Assembly (NCBI GenBank): GCA_025526995.1
Contig: JAHLKG010000015.1
Span: 248,001 to 312,000, forward strand
DNA: 64,000 nucleotides
Source: Powellomyces hirtus
Lineage: Eukaryota; Chytridiomycota; Chytridiomycetes; Spizellomycetales; Powellomycetaceae
Direction: 5' to 3'
Below are positions 1 to 12,328 of this stretch, one piece after another. How positions within the stretch are numbered: the first letter of the stretch is position 1; each line of letters begins with the position of its first letter. Under the pieces are notes generated by a model. It did not search any database. It saw only the letters and a list, made by a program, of their open reading frames with translations, and was not told the DNA's origin. Made by a program: the position numbers and the translations under genes.

Positions 1-2147
1 TGCATGTCCTCAATCAAGCGATCGCGTTCGCGGTCCCACGCGACCTGCTGTCTGTTCCAGCCTTCGCGTTCGCCTTCAAAGCGTCCTTCATTCCGCTCCC
101 ACTCTCGCGCACGCTGTTCGGCAGTCGTCCTGAGTTTGTTCAGCTGCTGCTGGAGATCCGCAATCTCTTCGCGATGGAATTTTTGCAATGCGGTGGCATC
201 AGCGCGCAGTCTGGTCGCTTCGGTCTCAGCGTGCTGAGCAGCTGAACGTGCTTCCGACAATTCTCTTTGCAGTGTTCCGGCCTCTTTGCTGCTAGTGAGA
301 CGGAGTTCTTGGGTTTGTCGAATTGCGGAGTCACGTTCGGAGCGGATGGTTTCGTGCGTTCGTCTTGCTTCGTCCAATTTGGCCTCGCATACGGCAATCA
401 TCTGCAATTTGGTCTCCAGAGATGCAATTGACTCGGTCATTTCGCCATTTATTCTCTCGATCTGCTGTTTCTGCTCGCTGATGACATTGCGCGCCGAGAC
501 CAGCTGACTCTGCAGGCTCAAAGTCTCAGCAAGCGCTTCTTCCAATTTGTTGTTCAACTCTGCTGCTGACTCCTGCGCTGTAACCTTCTCCGCAACTTCG
601 CTTTTGTGTCGTTCTTGCAACACATCCAGCTCGCTTCGAGTTGATTCCAGCGCAGCGTTACGACCGTCGAGCAGTGTCTGCAGCTTTTCCCTGCGCCCTT
701 CGGCAGCTGTGAGCAAGATTTCAAGGTGGTCGCATCTCATCGTCAGCATATGCTGGTCGTGCGCCCAATGCAATGCTTCGACGCGCAACTGCCTTGCGCA
801 TTCGTCGGCTTCTGCTTTTTCGTTCAGAGCTTTGGTGAGCTCTTTGTGATACAGTGCCTGCCGCTCCTTCCTCTCTTCTTCTATGCGTGCCAATTGTGCC
901 TTCAGTTTCTGTGTTATTTCCTCAATATGGCTCTGATGGTCCGTCTTCAAATTTGTAATTATCTTGTCCCGCTCCGAACGCAGAGTTTCGAGACTGTGTT
1001 CATATTCCTCCTTCATTTTGCGCAATTCCGTTCGCAGTGTAGATTCCTGCTTCCCAGATGACCGGGCGTGTTCTGCGGCGAGAGCAGCCATTTCTTGTCT
1101 GAAGTGCTTCTCAGCTTTCGCTAGTCGACTTTCGCTCTCTGTCTGACGTGCCCGCATGTCGAGCCGCGTCTGCTCCAACTCGGCAACAACATCCCGGTGG
1201 GCTTTCGCCCATTTTGCGTTCAATTGCTCGGCTTCCGTCAACCGCGGGTCCACATCGTTTGCCTGCTCGATGATTCTCAGTTTGCGCAACGGCTCAGCGA
1301 ACTCAACAAATCCGGCCAGTTCCTCCTGTGAGGCGTCGCCCGCCGCATCTACATGCAGCACAAACGTGCTGTTGCCCTTTCCGCCAAAAAAACTCTCACA
1401 CAGAGTGGTCAGATGGCTTTTATCGTATGGCACTGAGCCCTCCGTTCCAGCGGTGGTCAGCATGGTGACGATTTTTCGCAGCACTCGAATCGACAAGGAG
1501 AGTCCGGGACCGCGTTTTTGTAGTTTTTCTTCGCTCATAGACTCGTCAAAACACGGCAAGCCCAAATCCGCCATCAGTAAATGCCCGACAGTGTGATTGC
1601 CGGGCGCACTGCTCTCGATCCTGATCGACAAGAGGTATGGCAGCGAGCAGCCTTGTCGAATCTTCTCCGCCAGCTCCGCGTACGAAAGAACTGGCTGGTA
1701 GAAATTCCGTATCGATCCTCTATTCGCAGCCAAGTCTATCGGCTTGTCTCGCACGAGATCCAGACATTTCGTATCCGTGAGCGCAACGTGTGCATATGAC
1801 ACATCCCACCCTTTCCCCTTGACCAAACTCTCCAAAAACGTCACAAGCTCTACAAATACGCTGCTCCGATTCTGCGCAAACTTCCTTCCCGAGCCTGCAA
1901 CAAAGAGACCCGCGCTGTAACCCTTCACGGCACTCTTCGCGAGCGCTTCAATGCGCACTCCGGCAAATACGTCCGACGCGCTGGCAGTAACATCAAAGCA
2001 GTGATCGAAATACAGTTTGCGCGGTTCAGACTGCCGTCCGTTTTGTGAAATCGGCAGGAAAGACACATGGTGGTTGTCGAGTCGTTGAAGGTAATCACCC
2101 TGGCCGTGCACTTGCAGCGCGACCCGGACGTGGCTGAGATAACTCAT
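1..2147 (-). CDS. Kinesin-like protein with degenerate motor domain, partial (3' end beyond left edge)
   Basis: One uninterrupted frame starts at the ATG at 2147 and runs off the window edge, giving 715 codons. Residues 1 to about 340 follow the kinesin motor layout: an early strand ending in YFDHCFDVTASASDVF, the P-loop region (YSAGLFVAGSGRKFA), a stretch aligning with the LVDLAGSE switch II region (LLMADLGLPC), and the helix-4 to neck end (PYDKSHLTTLCESFFGGKGN, then FVEFAEPLRKLR). The rest is a long heptad-rich coiled coil. The P-loop keeps GSG, but the Lys and Thr that bind nucleotide are Arg and Lys. The SSRSH motif is absent and DLAGSE is replaced, so ATP hydrolysis is unlikely. It is probably a structural or cargo-type pseudo-motor. 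CCDC78, also described as a divergent kinesin-like protein, is one possible relative; I am not sure of that. The true C-terminus is not seen. Confidence 0.75.
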   Translation of the reverse strand, partial: MSYLSHVRVALQVHGQGDYLQRLDNHHVSFLPISQNGRQSEPRKLYFDHCFDVTASASDVFAGVRIEALAKSAVKGYSAGLFVAGSGRKFAQNRSSVFVELVTFLESLVKGKGWDVSYAHVALTDTKCLDLVRDKPIDLAANRGSIRNFYQPVLSYAELAEKIRQGCSLPYLLSIRIESSAPGNHTVGHLLMADLGLPCFDESMSEEKLQKRGPGLSLSIRVLRKIVTMLTTAGTEGSVPYDKSHLTTLCESFFGGKGNSTFVLHVDAAGDASQEELAGFVEFAEPLRKLRIIEQANDVDPRLTEAEQLNAKWAKAHRDVVAELEQTRLDMRARQTESESRLAKAEKHFRQEMAALAAEHARSSGKQESTLRTELRKMKEEYEHSLETLRSERDKIITNLKTDHQSHIEEITQKLKAQLARIEEERKERQALYHKELTKALNEKAEADECARQLRVEALHWAHDQHMLTMRCDHLEILLTAAEGRREKLQTLLDGRNAALESTRSELDVLQERHKSEVAEKVTAQESAAELNNKLEEALAETLSLQSQLVSARNVISEQKQQIERINGEMTESIASLETKLQMIAVCEAKLDEARRTHETIRSERDSAIRQTQELRLTSSKEAGTLQRELSEARSAAQHAETEATRLRADATALQKFHREEIADLQQQLNKLRTTAEQRAREWERNEGRFEGEREGWNRQQVAWDRERDRLIEDM

Positions 2148-3116
2148 CTATCCTTCCGCCTCATGCAAGCAGAGAGAAACAAGAATATGGCGGGGTGGTG
2201 AGGAGTCCGTCGGTCGTCGTCGTCGTCGCCCTCGTCGCTGTTCACTGCTGTGGGAACATGCGTCCAGAATTCAGCAGATGTTTGTAATCTTCGCCTTGGA
2301 GTGTTCGTCGAGTCGTCGCGTGTTTTTGCTTGAAAGAAGCGCGTCCGGCGTGTCCGAAAGAAGGTCAACACTGCACCCAAATCTCTCAATTCCTGCCCTC
2401 CTACCTTGCCTTAACGTTCCCTTCGCACGGATAACAATTTGGAGGATCGGAACGTGAGCGCTACAGTGTTGGCGCTCTCATATTTCGATCTTAGTAGCCG
2501 TCCTGTATCCTCCATGGTATATCGAGCAGCTTGTCCCTATTCTACACTAAAGAGGGTCCCACCGCATGCAGCGTGGTCTAAAAGCGCATGACGTTCGATT
2601 GAACTTTTTCCAAAAAATGGACCTCATCTTCATACTGAGCCACTTTCTTGCGTTCCCCATGACCCAATTTTGGTAGGCTCTGCGGAAGAACCAAGTTCAC
2701 AATGAGGGTTCAATGAGCTGCTACATGACCTTGCCGAATAGATCACAACCTCTGTTGACTAACGAGCCTTATTGACGGAGGCTGCATGATTACTATTTGC
2801 ATACATCGCTACGCTTGAACACCTTTTTGTGTGCTTTTCCTCTCACTGTCAATCCTGTCAGAATCCTGTGGCTGTGTACGTTAGTTCCACATTTAGCATG
2901 ACCTACATATGCCATGGCTGACGCCCTTTAGGATGACCGACCAGCTTGTCTTCGCCCTTCTCCCGTCTTCCCTGTTGTTTTTTCTCCAGCTTTTTTTTTT
3001 TTGTGTTCCTTTTTCCTTTTGTCTGTATCCCACTGCTGTCTGCAGTGCGGCGGTATCTGTGTCGTCGACGCATCAGATTAGATCCGCACTTCTGAACTCG
3101 CTCCACAGCAACTGCC
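2148..3116. other. Intergenic region between divergent genes
   Basis: About 970 bases separate the kinesin-like gene (minus) from the TMEM184-like gene (plus), so this stretch probably holds both promoters. It has a run of T at about 2991-3001 and a pyrimidine-rich tract before the plus-strand start. Short frames here show no protein-like composition. No RNA gene or repeat was recognised. Confidence 0.5.
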
Positions 3117-5113
3117 ATGTTCTTTGAAGAGGGCAAGCTGGGCTCCGTGCCTTACTTTTTCGCAGGGCTTGGCGCTTTCATTGGATGCATTATATCCTTT
3201 TCCACGATGCTGGGGCATCTGAAAAATTATCGGAGACCCGACTTACAGGTAATCCTTGATGTCGGGCGCTAATTGTGCTGGCGGCGCTTTCGGATAATGA
3301 CATTGACTCGATTGTTCGCTTCGCCTGCAAGAGACTCGCTTTTCGGATTCTTTGGATGTAGGTTGATTGTTGGTGGGAGTTTGTTTCAAATGAATGCAAT
3401 ACCTTATGAACTACGCGTTTGCTTCGTAGGGTTCCCGTGTATGCTGTCGCGTCCTTCGTTGCCCTATCTTCGCGGAACGCTGCCGATTATATCGACACGA
3501 TTCGCGATATCTACGAGGTGAGTGTGATTCGAATGACAAATCATGTTCGCCTTGGCGAGAAGCGTTGTTCTCATTTCTTCTTGACTGGTGGCATCTGTTC
3601 AGGGCTTTGTCATCTACTCGTTCTTCCTACTTTGCATCAACTACCTCGGTGGCGAACGATCGCTGCTCGCAATGCTTGACGAACGAATGCGCATTCACCA
3701 TCTTTGGCCCTTCAACTTGTTTTTTGCACCTATGGATGTAAGATTAGTGCTCACTTCAGAGATTTACCTTCACGGTCTGCTAACCTAAGGCATGACATTG
3801 CAATGCGTAGATGAGCGATCCAGATACCTTCCTGTTTGTACGCCGCGGCGTCCTACAATTTGTGATTCTCAAGCCGATCCTCAGTCTCTTCACTATGGTG
3901 TTGAAGCTCACCGATTCGTACCATGAGGGCGACATCAGCTGGGGCAGCGCTTATCTGTGGATTGCGGCTCTGTACAATCTCTCGGTCTGCTGGTCTCTTT
4001 ATTGTTTGGTCCTATTCTATGTGCAATGTTCCAAGGACCTGAAGCCATATCGGTAGGTCCTCAAGGTTGTGGTGTCTAAATGACGATATGCTCATCGACG
4101 CTCTCAATATAGACCAATGCCGAAATTTGTCTGCGTGAAATCGATTGTGTTTCTGACGTTCTATCAGGGTCTTGGCGTGGCCTTTCTTGTTTGGGCCGGT
4201 GTCATCCACGACTGTAAGTGATACTAGGCCGCATCAATCGTGTCACGCCGCTCAAAGGTTTATTTCGTGAAACAGCGGAAGGATACACGAGCAGTCACTT
4301 TGCGAGCGTCCTGCAGGATTTTTTGATCTGCCTTGAGATGCCCGCGCTCGCCATGTTGCATCGATACGCATTCCCATGGACGGACTACAACGATCTGAGG
4401 TAAGGGCAGCCGCGCTTTCTTTCTACTGCTTTTCTACTGGTCTCGCTTGCTGTATCTCACCGACTTTTTTTGCCAGACTGTCTTCTCGCGTACCTCTCTT
4501 ATACGCCGTACGCGATGCCTGCGGGGTCAAGGACATCATTCAAGACACGCTCCACACTTTCAAAGGAACTACCTTCCGTACAGCTTCTCGTCACGCGGGC
4601 AGAATCGCACGAACAGAAGACGGTGAACCACTAATGGGCCGCCGAGTGCTGCGTCAGAGCTCTGGAAAATCTTACGGCACCCTCGCAACCCCTGACTCCT
4701 TCCCCGATGACACCACCTCCTCCTCCTCCTCCTCAGATGAATCCAACACATCCTCGCCCAAATCATCTCGTCCCCCGCGATCCTCCAAGATAAGAAAGGA
4801 CCGTAAGCGCCCCATTGTGCGCACATCCCTCGCTTTCGGCAGCCCCGAAGACGACCCGCGCACTGAAGCCCAGTACGCCCAGGCGCGCACCCTCCCGTAC
4901 GGCGACTACAATTATCCAGTCGTCCACGAAGACGAACGGTTCAGATACCCGCCAAACATCCAGGCGGAAATCGACCGGCAGGCGAGAGATTACCTGTCAC
5001 GGAGTCAGGCGAGAATACTGTCGCACCAGTCGTCTGCTGCGAGTATTGGAAGCGCTGGTGTGAATACAAGCACGCGGAATTCCAGTCCGGACTTGACCTT
5101 CGAACCTGCCTAG
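3117..5113 (+). CDS. TMEM184 / organic solute transporter alpha family membrane protein
   Basis: Eight exons: 3117-3248, 3332-3357, 3430-3517, 3603-3737, 3811-4052, 4113-4213, 4276-4399 and 4477-5113, giving 494 aa; all phases agree. The product is a multi-pass membrane protein of the DUF300/Ost-alpha family. Family signatures include HLKNYRRPDLQR after the first span, LAFRILWMVPVYA, LGGERSLLAMLDER, PMPKFVCVKSIVFLTFYQG and a last-span region with FLICLEMPALAMLHRYAFP. About seven hydrophobic segments fill the first 330 residues. The C-terminal 170 residues are a Ser-rich, probably cytosolic tail with acidic and basic patches. Family members act in endomembrane or vacuolar transport and signalling; the substrate here is unknown. 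The start is chosen because exon 1 gives exactly the family N-terminus. Confidence 0.9.
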
Positions 5114-5665
5114 ATGGAACCTAACCCTGCTCTCCCCTCCTGTGTGTTGTAAATGTCGCTTGTTGCACTCCCTCCCTCTCAAGAAGCCTCCTCATACACA
5201 CGATGAATTTATAGGAGAAGAACCCGCAAACATCTCTGCTATCAGCAACAATCTACTGACGTGCCGAACTTTCGTTCAAAGCTTGCTCTAGAGGTATACC
5301 CCTGACCCTTCTCGCCACATATCCATTTCTCAACCTGTACATCCATATATTACATTCCTATACAATGATACCCAAAGCCCCATATATCCAAAGATATCAT
5401 CATTGAGCGGGAAAACAGAATCGACGTGTGTGGCTTTCGCGCGGTGTGGCTTTTCATCGTGTCGGAGCGCGCGCACGCGGGAGGTTTGACGTCACCCGAT
5501 TCAAAACCCATCACGGCCATTTTTTTCCGGCCACTGCGCTGGACAGGCCAAAGTAAAACCAGAAGGTTCACTCTGATTCCGCCCCCATTAGGAAAAGAAA
5601 CGAAACGAAGGAAACACACACAAACACAAATACATCCATCTACTTGCTATTAACGCGAATTAATC
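5114..5665. other. Intergenic region
   Basis: A 552-base spacer between two plus-strand genes, holding the 3' untranslated region of the TMEM184-like gene and the promoter of the next. A CA-rich run precedes the next start (about 5612-5635). No coding signal on either strand and no repeat of note. Confidence 0.5.
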
Positions 5666-6020
5666 ATGACTGACGCAAGCGGCACCAAAATCGAAGAAGG
5701 ATCTCGCGTGGCCTGGAACTGGGGCAACGGACACGTCGAAGGGACCGTTGCGCAAGTATCGAATGATACGTTAGAGAAAAATATCAAAGGTAAGATCATT
5801 CGCACGATACCCTGCCAGTCGCACACATTTTGACATTTGGATTTGAATGTTCTGTTTAGGCAAGCATATTACGCGCAAAGGCACCGACGACAACCCGGCC
5901 CTTTACATTGAGCGGTCAGGAAACAACGTTCTGAAAAAAGCGAGCGAAGTGCATGTGCTGGATGAGGATGAGGAGTTGCAAAAGGGGGAGAAAGTGGAGA
6001 CTGCGCGACACCATAACTGA
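5666..6020 (+). CDS. Small TUDOR-type (DUF2945/HVA1) protein
   Basis: Two exons (5666-5789, 5860-6020) encode 94 aa. Residues 6-75 match the small family annotated as hypervirulence-associated TUDOR domain (DUF2945): EGSRVAWNWGNGHVEGTV near the N-terminus, then GKHITRKGTDDNPALYIE and a Lys-rich end (NNVLKKASEVHV). These proteins are compact beta barrels common in fungi and bacteria. The molecular role is not established and no pathogenic role should be inferred from the family name. The gene lies tail-to-tail with the DENN gene, whose stop is only 180 bases away. Confidence 0.85.
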
Positions 6021-6199
6021 GGAGCGCATGGTTGAAGTCTTTTTTGGGAGATAGTTTTGAATGTTTTTGGTTGTACAGAAATATTAATATGATTTTTTGC
6101 ATACATAAGAAAGAAGAGAAAAACAATATAATGGATTACAACACACAATGATGCTGGGAGGCTCAGAGCTTGTAAAGCTTTGGTTAGCTGTTCGAGATT

Positions 6200-9100
6200 T
6201 CAAGACCCGGCATTGGCATCCCTACTCGGTGCCCAAGACGACGAATTCGAGCGGATCGGCTGCTGTGGCAGTTGCTGCTGCGGCTGTTTCGGAATCTCTA
6301 TTATTTTGGCCGTGCTTTCATCCTTCTTGGTCAACGGTTGCTCTCCAGGAAGAGTTGGCAGGGGTAAAGCCGGTGGGGGTCCCGACGGCGATTGTGGATA
6401 GTCTTCGGACGGAATACTTCGCGGGCGTGGCATCACATTGACACTCAGAGCGGAAGACCCCAAAGCATCGTCCGAGAAGCGCACGTCGTCGGTATTGACG
6501 ATGTCTTCCGACGCGCCAATGCTCTCTCTCCGCGGGCTGAGGTTTTTTGAAGGAGAATGTGATGGCGGATGGGGGTCCATGTGCCCAATATCAACCGACG
6601 CGTCCAAATCCCCGCTACGGGCCACAGTGTTGATACTCCGACCACTTCTATTGAGCTGCCGGATCGAGTCGGACCGCGGGGGAGCAGGTTGCCGGCTGTT
6701 GCTGGTGCTGCTATTCCGCGAGGATGATGTGGTCGCCGATATCCGTTTGTTCGTAGACGGGAACCGTGGCGACGGATCAATGGCGGTCGTGCTCGCTGCA
6801 CCCTCACTCGTCACGCCCAGATCACCTTCCGCCTCACCCTCCCCAATTCCGACTTTATGCAACCACTCACTCACACTCCCGAAATCCAGTCCCCCACCAA
6901 TCGACAAATTCAACTTGAAGCTCTCGCTTCTCGCCAAAGCCGCACCATCACCCAGCTTTGCCGCTGCCCCCGCACTGTAATCCTCGTCCAGCGCTCCCGA
7001 ATCCGCCCCTGCGGCTTTCAGACTCGTCATGAAGTCCTCGTAGATGGTGATCACGCGGAATAACCGCATGTAGACGCCTTGCAAATCTTCTTGTTCGCCT
7101 TCGTCTACCAGCTGCTCCTCGTCGGCGGCTCGCATCAATACGAGGTTTTGAGCGTGTAATTGGATCAACGCGCTGCGGATCTCAGAGGGGGATTGCGTGG
7201 AGAGATGAAGTTGCTCGTAGTGGTCGAGGACGGAGGTTACTTCGGACACGCGTTCTTCGAACATTTCTCTGGTGAAAAGAAGGAGGGTTGAGTTTGGATG
7301 TGAGGATATCTCTATCTCTATCTAGAGAATATCAGTCCCCGCTGCTTTACCTTCGCTGCTCGTCCGATAAGAAACCGAGAGCCACGACTTCCCCGCCACC
7401 AACTTTTTGGAAATGCTTCCATTTCGTCTTCATCCATTTCGAGAAGTCCTGTTTCCGGCGCTTTGTAAAGTAAAATCAAATCCAAGGAATAATCAGCATG
7501 AAACTTCATGCTCCATTTATCAACGGACACTATCCGATTCCCTACCATATTCGAAGCAATTCTTGCCCTCTGCACCAACTCATTCGTCAACGACCGCATG
7601 ATACGATGATCCGCCTGCGTGACCAACGGCTGAACAACTCTCGGGCTCCTCAACAATTTCTCATCCAAATGAATCGGGATCCCATCCAACGGTTTCGCTC
7701 GATGATGGTGGTCACTATCCGCATTTGGATCATGGCTTCCGCGCACCTCTACGCACGCGATGGTGGACTTGACATCGTAGGCGGTTTCGCGCAGGAATGG
7801 GGTGGACTCTTTCCCGATGCGGAGTTTGGACCGGTTGCGTTTTTCTTTGATGCATTCATCGAAGAAGAGGACTTCATAGTCGGATTCGGGACGTTCCACG
7901 CGGTCGAGTGTGAATTGCGCAAAAGCTTGGGTATCGACGAATTTGGTCATGAACGGCTGTGGGTGGGAAATGAAACGTTTTTATGACAAAAATGTGAGGA
8001 CATATTATACATGGTTACCGCAAAGAGAGGGGAAGACCAACGCGACAGTTGCTTACCCGACTTTCTTTCTCCGTCGCCGCCAGAAAATCCGCTTTCCGAA
8101 ACCACTCCTCTCCCAGCGAATCCATGTCCAAGGCCTTAAAACTGTCTCTTGACCCCGACATGGCATCTGGTGCGCCACTGCCCGCATCCCCCGCCATCAC
8201 CCGCAACTGTTCCGGGGTCGCAATGTGTTGCCGGTAGTGCCGCAGGAGGGACGTAAACACTTTGAGGAACGCCAGCTGGATTTTCGGCTCATTGAAGTGC
8301 GCGGGGCATGGGTGGGCTTCGATGAGAGGCAGGCAGGTAGGGTGGATTCGCGTGGGGCAGGCTGTTGTGGATTTTAGAGATTAAAATACGCCCCTTGTGG
8401 ATGAGGTTGAGTGGAGGCCTTTTTACTTACAATCGCATTGCATGATGGTGCCGTTGTCACCCTCTGCTAACTCTTCTCTGCATGCTCTACAAACCGCGCC
8501 CACTTCTAAACTCACAACGGGCGTGACCGCAATGGACGACTTTCTTCTGCGGACTTCCTGCACACCTCGCAACGGGGTTGCCGGGGAAGTCCCACCCGCC
8601 GCCGCCGCCTCTGCACCAATTGTATCCAACCGCTTGGGTCTACTCGCGGTTTTCTTGAACGAGAACGCCCGCGGTGCCCGTTTAATTTCCGTCGCATTCC
8701 GCGGTAGTGAGCTCCGAGGCTGATCACCGACATCCATCTCCGACAACGACGTCTCATTGCTAGCGGCACTGCTCCTCCCCCCATCCATACTCGTATCGTC
8801 CCCGTGGTTCCCGCCCCACGGACTTTGTACCGACAGTGAGTAGAACGAGTGCCCTTCTTTTCGACGCACAGGGACACCTTGTAATCCGTTTTCTTCAATG
8901 TTGGACGCAAATTGCGAGTAGTGCGCTGACGAGGGCGTTGACATGATGGATGATGATGCTGTTGAGCCGCCGGAGTAGGAGTAACGATGGGACGCTTTGC
9001 TGGTGGTTGAGATACCAGGGGGACGCGCAAAGCCCCGGGTGTTGGAAAAGGTGCTGAACATGGAGGCGATGGATGTGCTGGAGCCAGAGCTTTTGAGGCC

Positions 9101-11912
9101 GCCCTGAGGGATGGTGAAAGTGAATAAAGAGAAGGCTGAGACAGACACAAAAGGGAGGGGAGGATAAAAAGGGCAAAGGCACGGAACTGTACCTTTTCCT
9201 GTATGCTGCCGGACCGCTTTGACATGAACACGTTCCGCAACCGTGGTGTTATTCCTTCGGAAGACTCCGTGGGTGACTTCTCGGTGCTTCCCAGGGATTC
9301 ATGATCCACCTGAAAAGAGACGCGCATAAGAGATCAGGCGTCGAGCAGGGTAAAGTAACCAATGATATCGCACCTCCTGTGTTGACGACCTTCCGAAACC
9401 GGGTCCCGACGAACTGACGATGCTCTCCGTGTCCACGGACGGTTTCCTCGCATCCCTATTTCTCTGCCACCACGCACCATTCTTGTCCTCCGCAGTCGCC
9501 GTCGACGAACTGCTCGACATACTACCACTCGAGCCCCCAAAGGTGCCATGATGCTGATTCGTGACCGGCGACGCCGAAAACGTCTTCTGTATCTTATCCA
9601 GCCACGCACCGGCGCCAGATGCCGGTGACGCAGCAACAACACTTCCGGCGCGGGACCCTCTGCCGTAATCCACCGCATCCGAATGGGTACGTTGGCGGGA
9701 AAGGATGTTACGGGACGACGGTCTTTCGACCGTGGTTTTGCGTGCGGATTCGCAGCAGTTTGGCGCATGTTTGTTGAGCGGGAGCGCGTATTGTGATGTT
9801 AAAGGTACCCCGCGGTCCGCGCGTTTGTTGGGCCGGTCGACAGTGTGGGCCCCGCCCGCACCCACGCCCGGGAGTCCCGATGCAGCGCGGTGCGGGGACG
9901 GGAATGGGTTGTGGGTACCCATGGCTTTCTCGAGTCGGGCGGTCAGTTTTTGACGTTCGCGGACAGGAAGGGCGGGGGGTTGTTCGGAGAGAGTGAGCAT
10001 GTCGTTGTCGAGGTCGACGATGTTTGCCTACAAGAAAATCAGCATCAATCACAGCGCTCTTCCCATCTGCAGCAGTCATCCGAGCACTTACATCCGGAGG
10101 CCTCCATTCATCTTGCACAGCAGCAGTGAAATAGTCCCGTTGCACCCCAATGATGTACGGCATCGGGGCCTGCAGGTAACTCAGCAGTCGCGCGGGGAGA
10201 ATGGGGATCAGGATATGCTGCCAGAACAGCGGGAAGAAAAACAAGCACAGCGATTCGGCCGCGAGAGTCAGCATGGACAAATGCGATGAGAGGAAAATGA
10301 TTTTTTGCTCCGATAGCGCCAGTTCGAAGAGAGTTACAATGTGCGAGATGGAGAGCGAGCGAAAGAGCGGATAGAGGGAGAACTAAAGAACAGAAAGTTT
10401 TAAGAGGGGAAGTAACGCTGGAGAAACGGGAGTGGGAAGTGGGAAGTTTCTTACGTTCTTGAGAACTGAGATGGTGTTGACGGGTGGCCGTGAGCAGAAG
10501 AGTTGGAGCTGGCCAACTCGCACGGAGAGTTCGAGTTTGCCTGGTGGTGGCAACGGGATCTCATGAATCAAGTTCACAATAAAACTACAATCCAAACAAT
10601 GCAGTCCTTCTTCATCAATGTTCCATCCAAGACTTATAGCCACGATGACAATCAACTGCACAGACAGACCTTTCCAGCGGGGCAATGATTTTATTCTGCG
10701 GACACTCCTCATAATCGCCTCGTGTAACTCGAATGACTTCACACAGCCAATCCTTCAGAAAGTCATGCCATGGCCAATGACTCAGCACGCCCAGGCATCG
10801 GGGCACATAAACGTTCTCGACATCCACGAGGAGCGTGGTGAGCGGGGCGAGCAAATCCCTGTACAGGCGGACTTTTTCTTCCACGTCCTGCAGCGTATGC
10901 TCTGTTTTGATGGAGGGGGAGTCCGGGAAGGAGGGCTCGCGACTGACGGGGGAGTTGAGGGATTCGGGCATCCCCATGCGGGCGTGCAGTAGGGCTTCCT
11001 GTTTTGCGGCAAGCTCGGATTGGATGTGTTGGATGTATTCGAGGTCCGTTGTGCCCTAGTGGTCGGATTCAAGCCCGTTAGCGCTAGTCATTCTCATTTA
11101 AAGAGCCATCGATGAAGCTTTGATTCGGACATCCACTCTTACCAATGCCCCTGATCGAAGTTCCTGAGCGAGCGCCTCCAGCTCAGCTGCATGGTTCGGA
11201 TGTAACCGCTCATACACGGTGACGCAAACGCCATAGCACTTTGCACCCGTCTCCTCTGTTATTATCTGCAAGCCCACCGAAAGGTTAGCAAATGCGGAGT
11301 GCCCCAGGAATGAAGCTGTCGGGATCACCCAAGCACACGTACAAAAGAGTGGTACTTTTCCGGTAGCGGCCCATTGTCTTCATGTCGGAGCTGCAGGTTG
11401 TCGGGGAAGCAGAACTGTAGGCAAAGCCAAGAAACAGCGGGTTGATAAACCATGAGAACAGATGTTCTTGGCATTACGTCACAGCTGCATGGGGGTGGGG
11501 TCCTCACCATTGACAGATACGCAGGAAATCGCTCCTTGTCAGAATAGTCGGTTTCCGGATATCGACACAGAACCTCTGGAGCAAACTTCCAATCTAAAGG
11601 GTGGTTCTGCTTCTTCAGCTTTGCTGATGCAACAGAAGAGTGGGTCAGCGATTTTAATGCTGCATCCCGTATTCTTCACTTCAAAAGCCACTTACCCTCC
11701 GGCAAATGCATCGGGGAACTTGTGTCTTCAAGGGGTCCGGCAGCAGCTCCGCCTTCCTTGGCCTTTTTCTGATTCACGGGATCTCCAGCGGCCGATCCAT
11801 CTTCCAAAACTCGACGATCGGAAAGCTTGGCGCTCGGGTTGAGTCCAGCTTGGAAGAAAAAGTCTGCGAAGCGGATCGGCGCTGGTGGTTGAACGGGCAG
11901 TGGGGCAGACAT
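6200..11912 (-). CDS. DENN-domain protein (Rab guanine-nucleotide exchange factor) with C1-like zinc motif
   Basis: Minus-strand gene of about 13 exons: 11912-11696, 11623-11508, 11414-11343, 11265-11143, 11055-10670, 10584-10455, 10382-10092, 10027-9374, 9309-9193, 9103-8431, 8361-8057, 7956-7351 and about 7264-6200; roughly 1,580 aa. Domain order: uDENN (IRFADFFFQAGL), cDENN (ENVYVPRCLGVLSHWPWHDF, VNLIHEIPLPPPG, TLFELALSEQKIIFLSSH, LLSYLQAPMPYIIGV, IVDLDNDML), a Ser-rich linker with a Cys/His zinc-like motif (CRACREEL then CDSCPTRIHPTC), and dDENN (FVDTQAFAQFTLDR, LFFDECIKEKRNRSK, NELVQRARIASNMVG). DENN proteins catalyse GDP release from Rab GTPases on membranes. An in-frame extension upstream to 11948 is possible. 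The last junction is unresolved: the best donor (7350) and the acceptor near 7268 do not give matching phases, so the final 354-aa exon may be joined differently. Confidence 0.85.
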
Positions 11913-12328
11913 CCGGGGGCAGGAATAAGAATAAAACCAGTTCAGCACCTCTGTTCGTTTTTTACAGGATGTGGATTAGACGGGGAGTGTCCGTAGTGGT
12001 AGCTGAAATAGGGAAGCAGTATTTTGTTCTGGCGGGAGTGGGGAAGTAAGATGGGACGATTGGTGTGTAGCTGATTATATCATTTAACAAGCAAGCCAGA
12101 TTTAGTTCCGTCATTTGACAAAAACCTCACACTTTTGATTCACACCAACCCAACAACAAGAAACATCAAAAAGGGGAAACTGGAAGACGGGCGGGACTGT
12201 TGCTTGGTCATACATTACGTCAGCATCGCGTCGCGCCCAAAACTCTATTCTCTCATCGATCAAAACCCACGCACGTCGTGGGAACAGACAATTCACTGAG
12301 ATTGAGCACACGACTTTCAGTTTCTGAA
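11913..12328. promoter_or_regulatory. Divergent intergenic promoter region
   Basis: A 416-base spacer between the DENN gene (minus) and a coiled-coil gene (plus). It should contain both promoters, but I see no clear TATA box or conserved operator. No coding signal. Confidence 0.4.
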
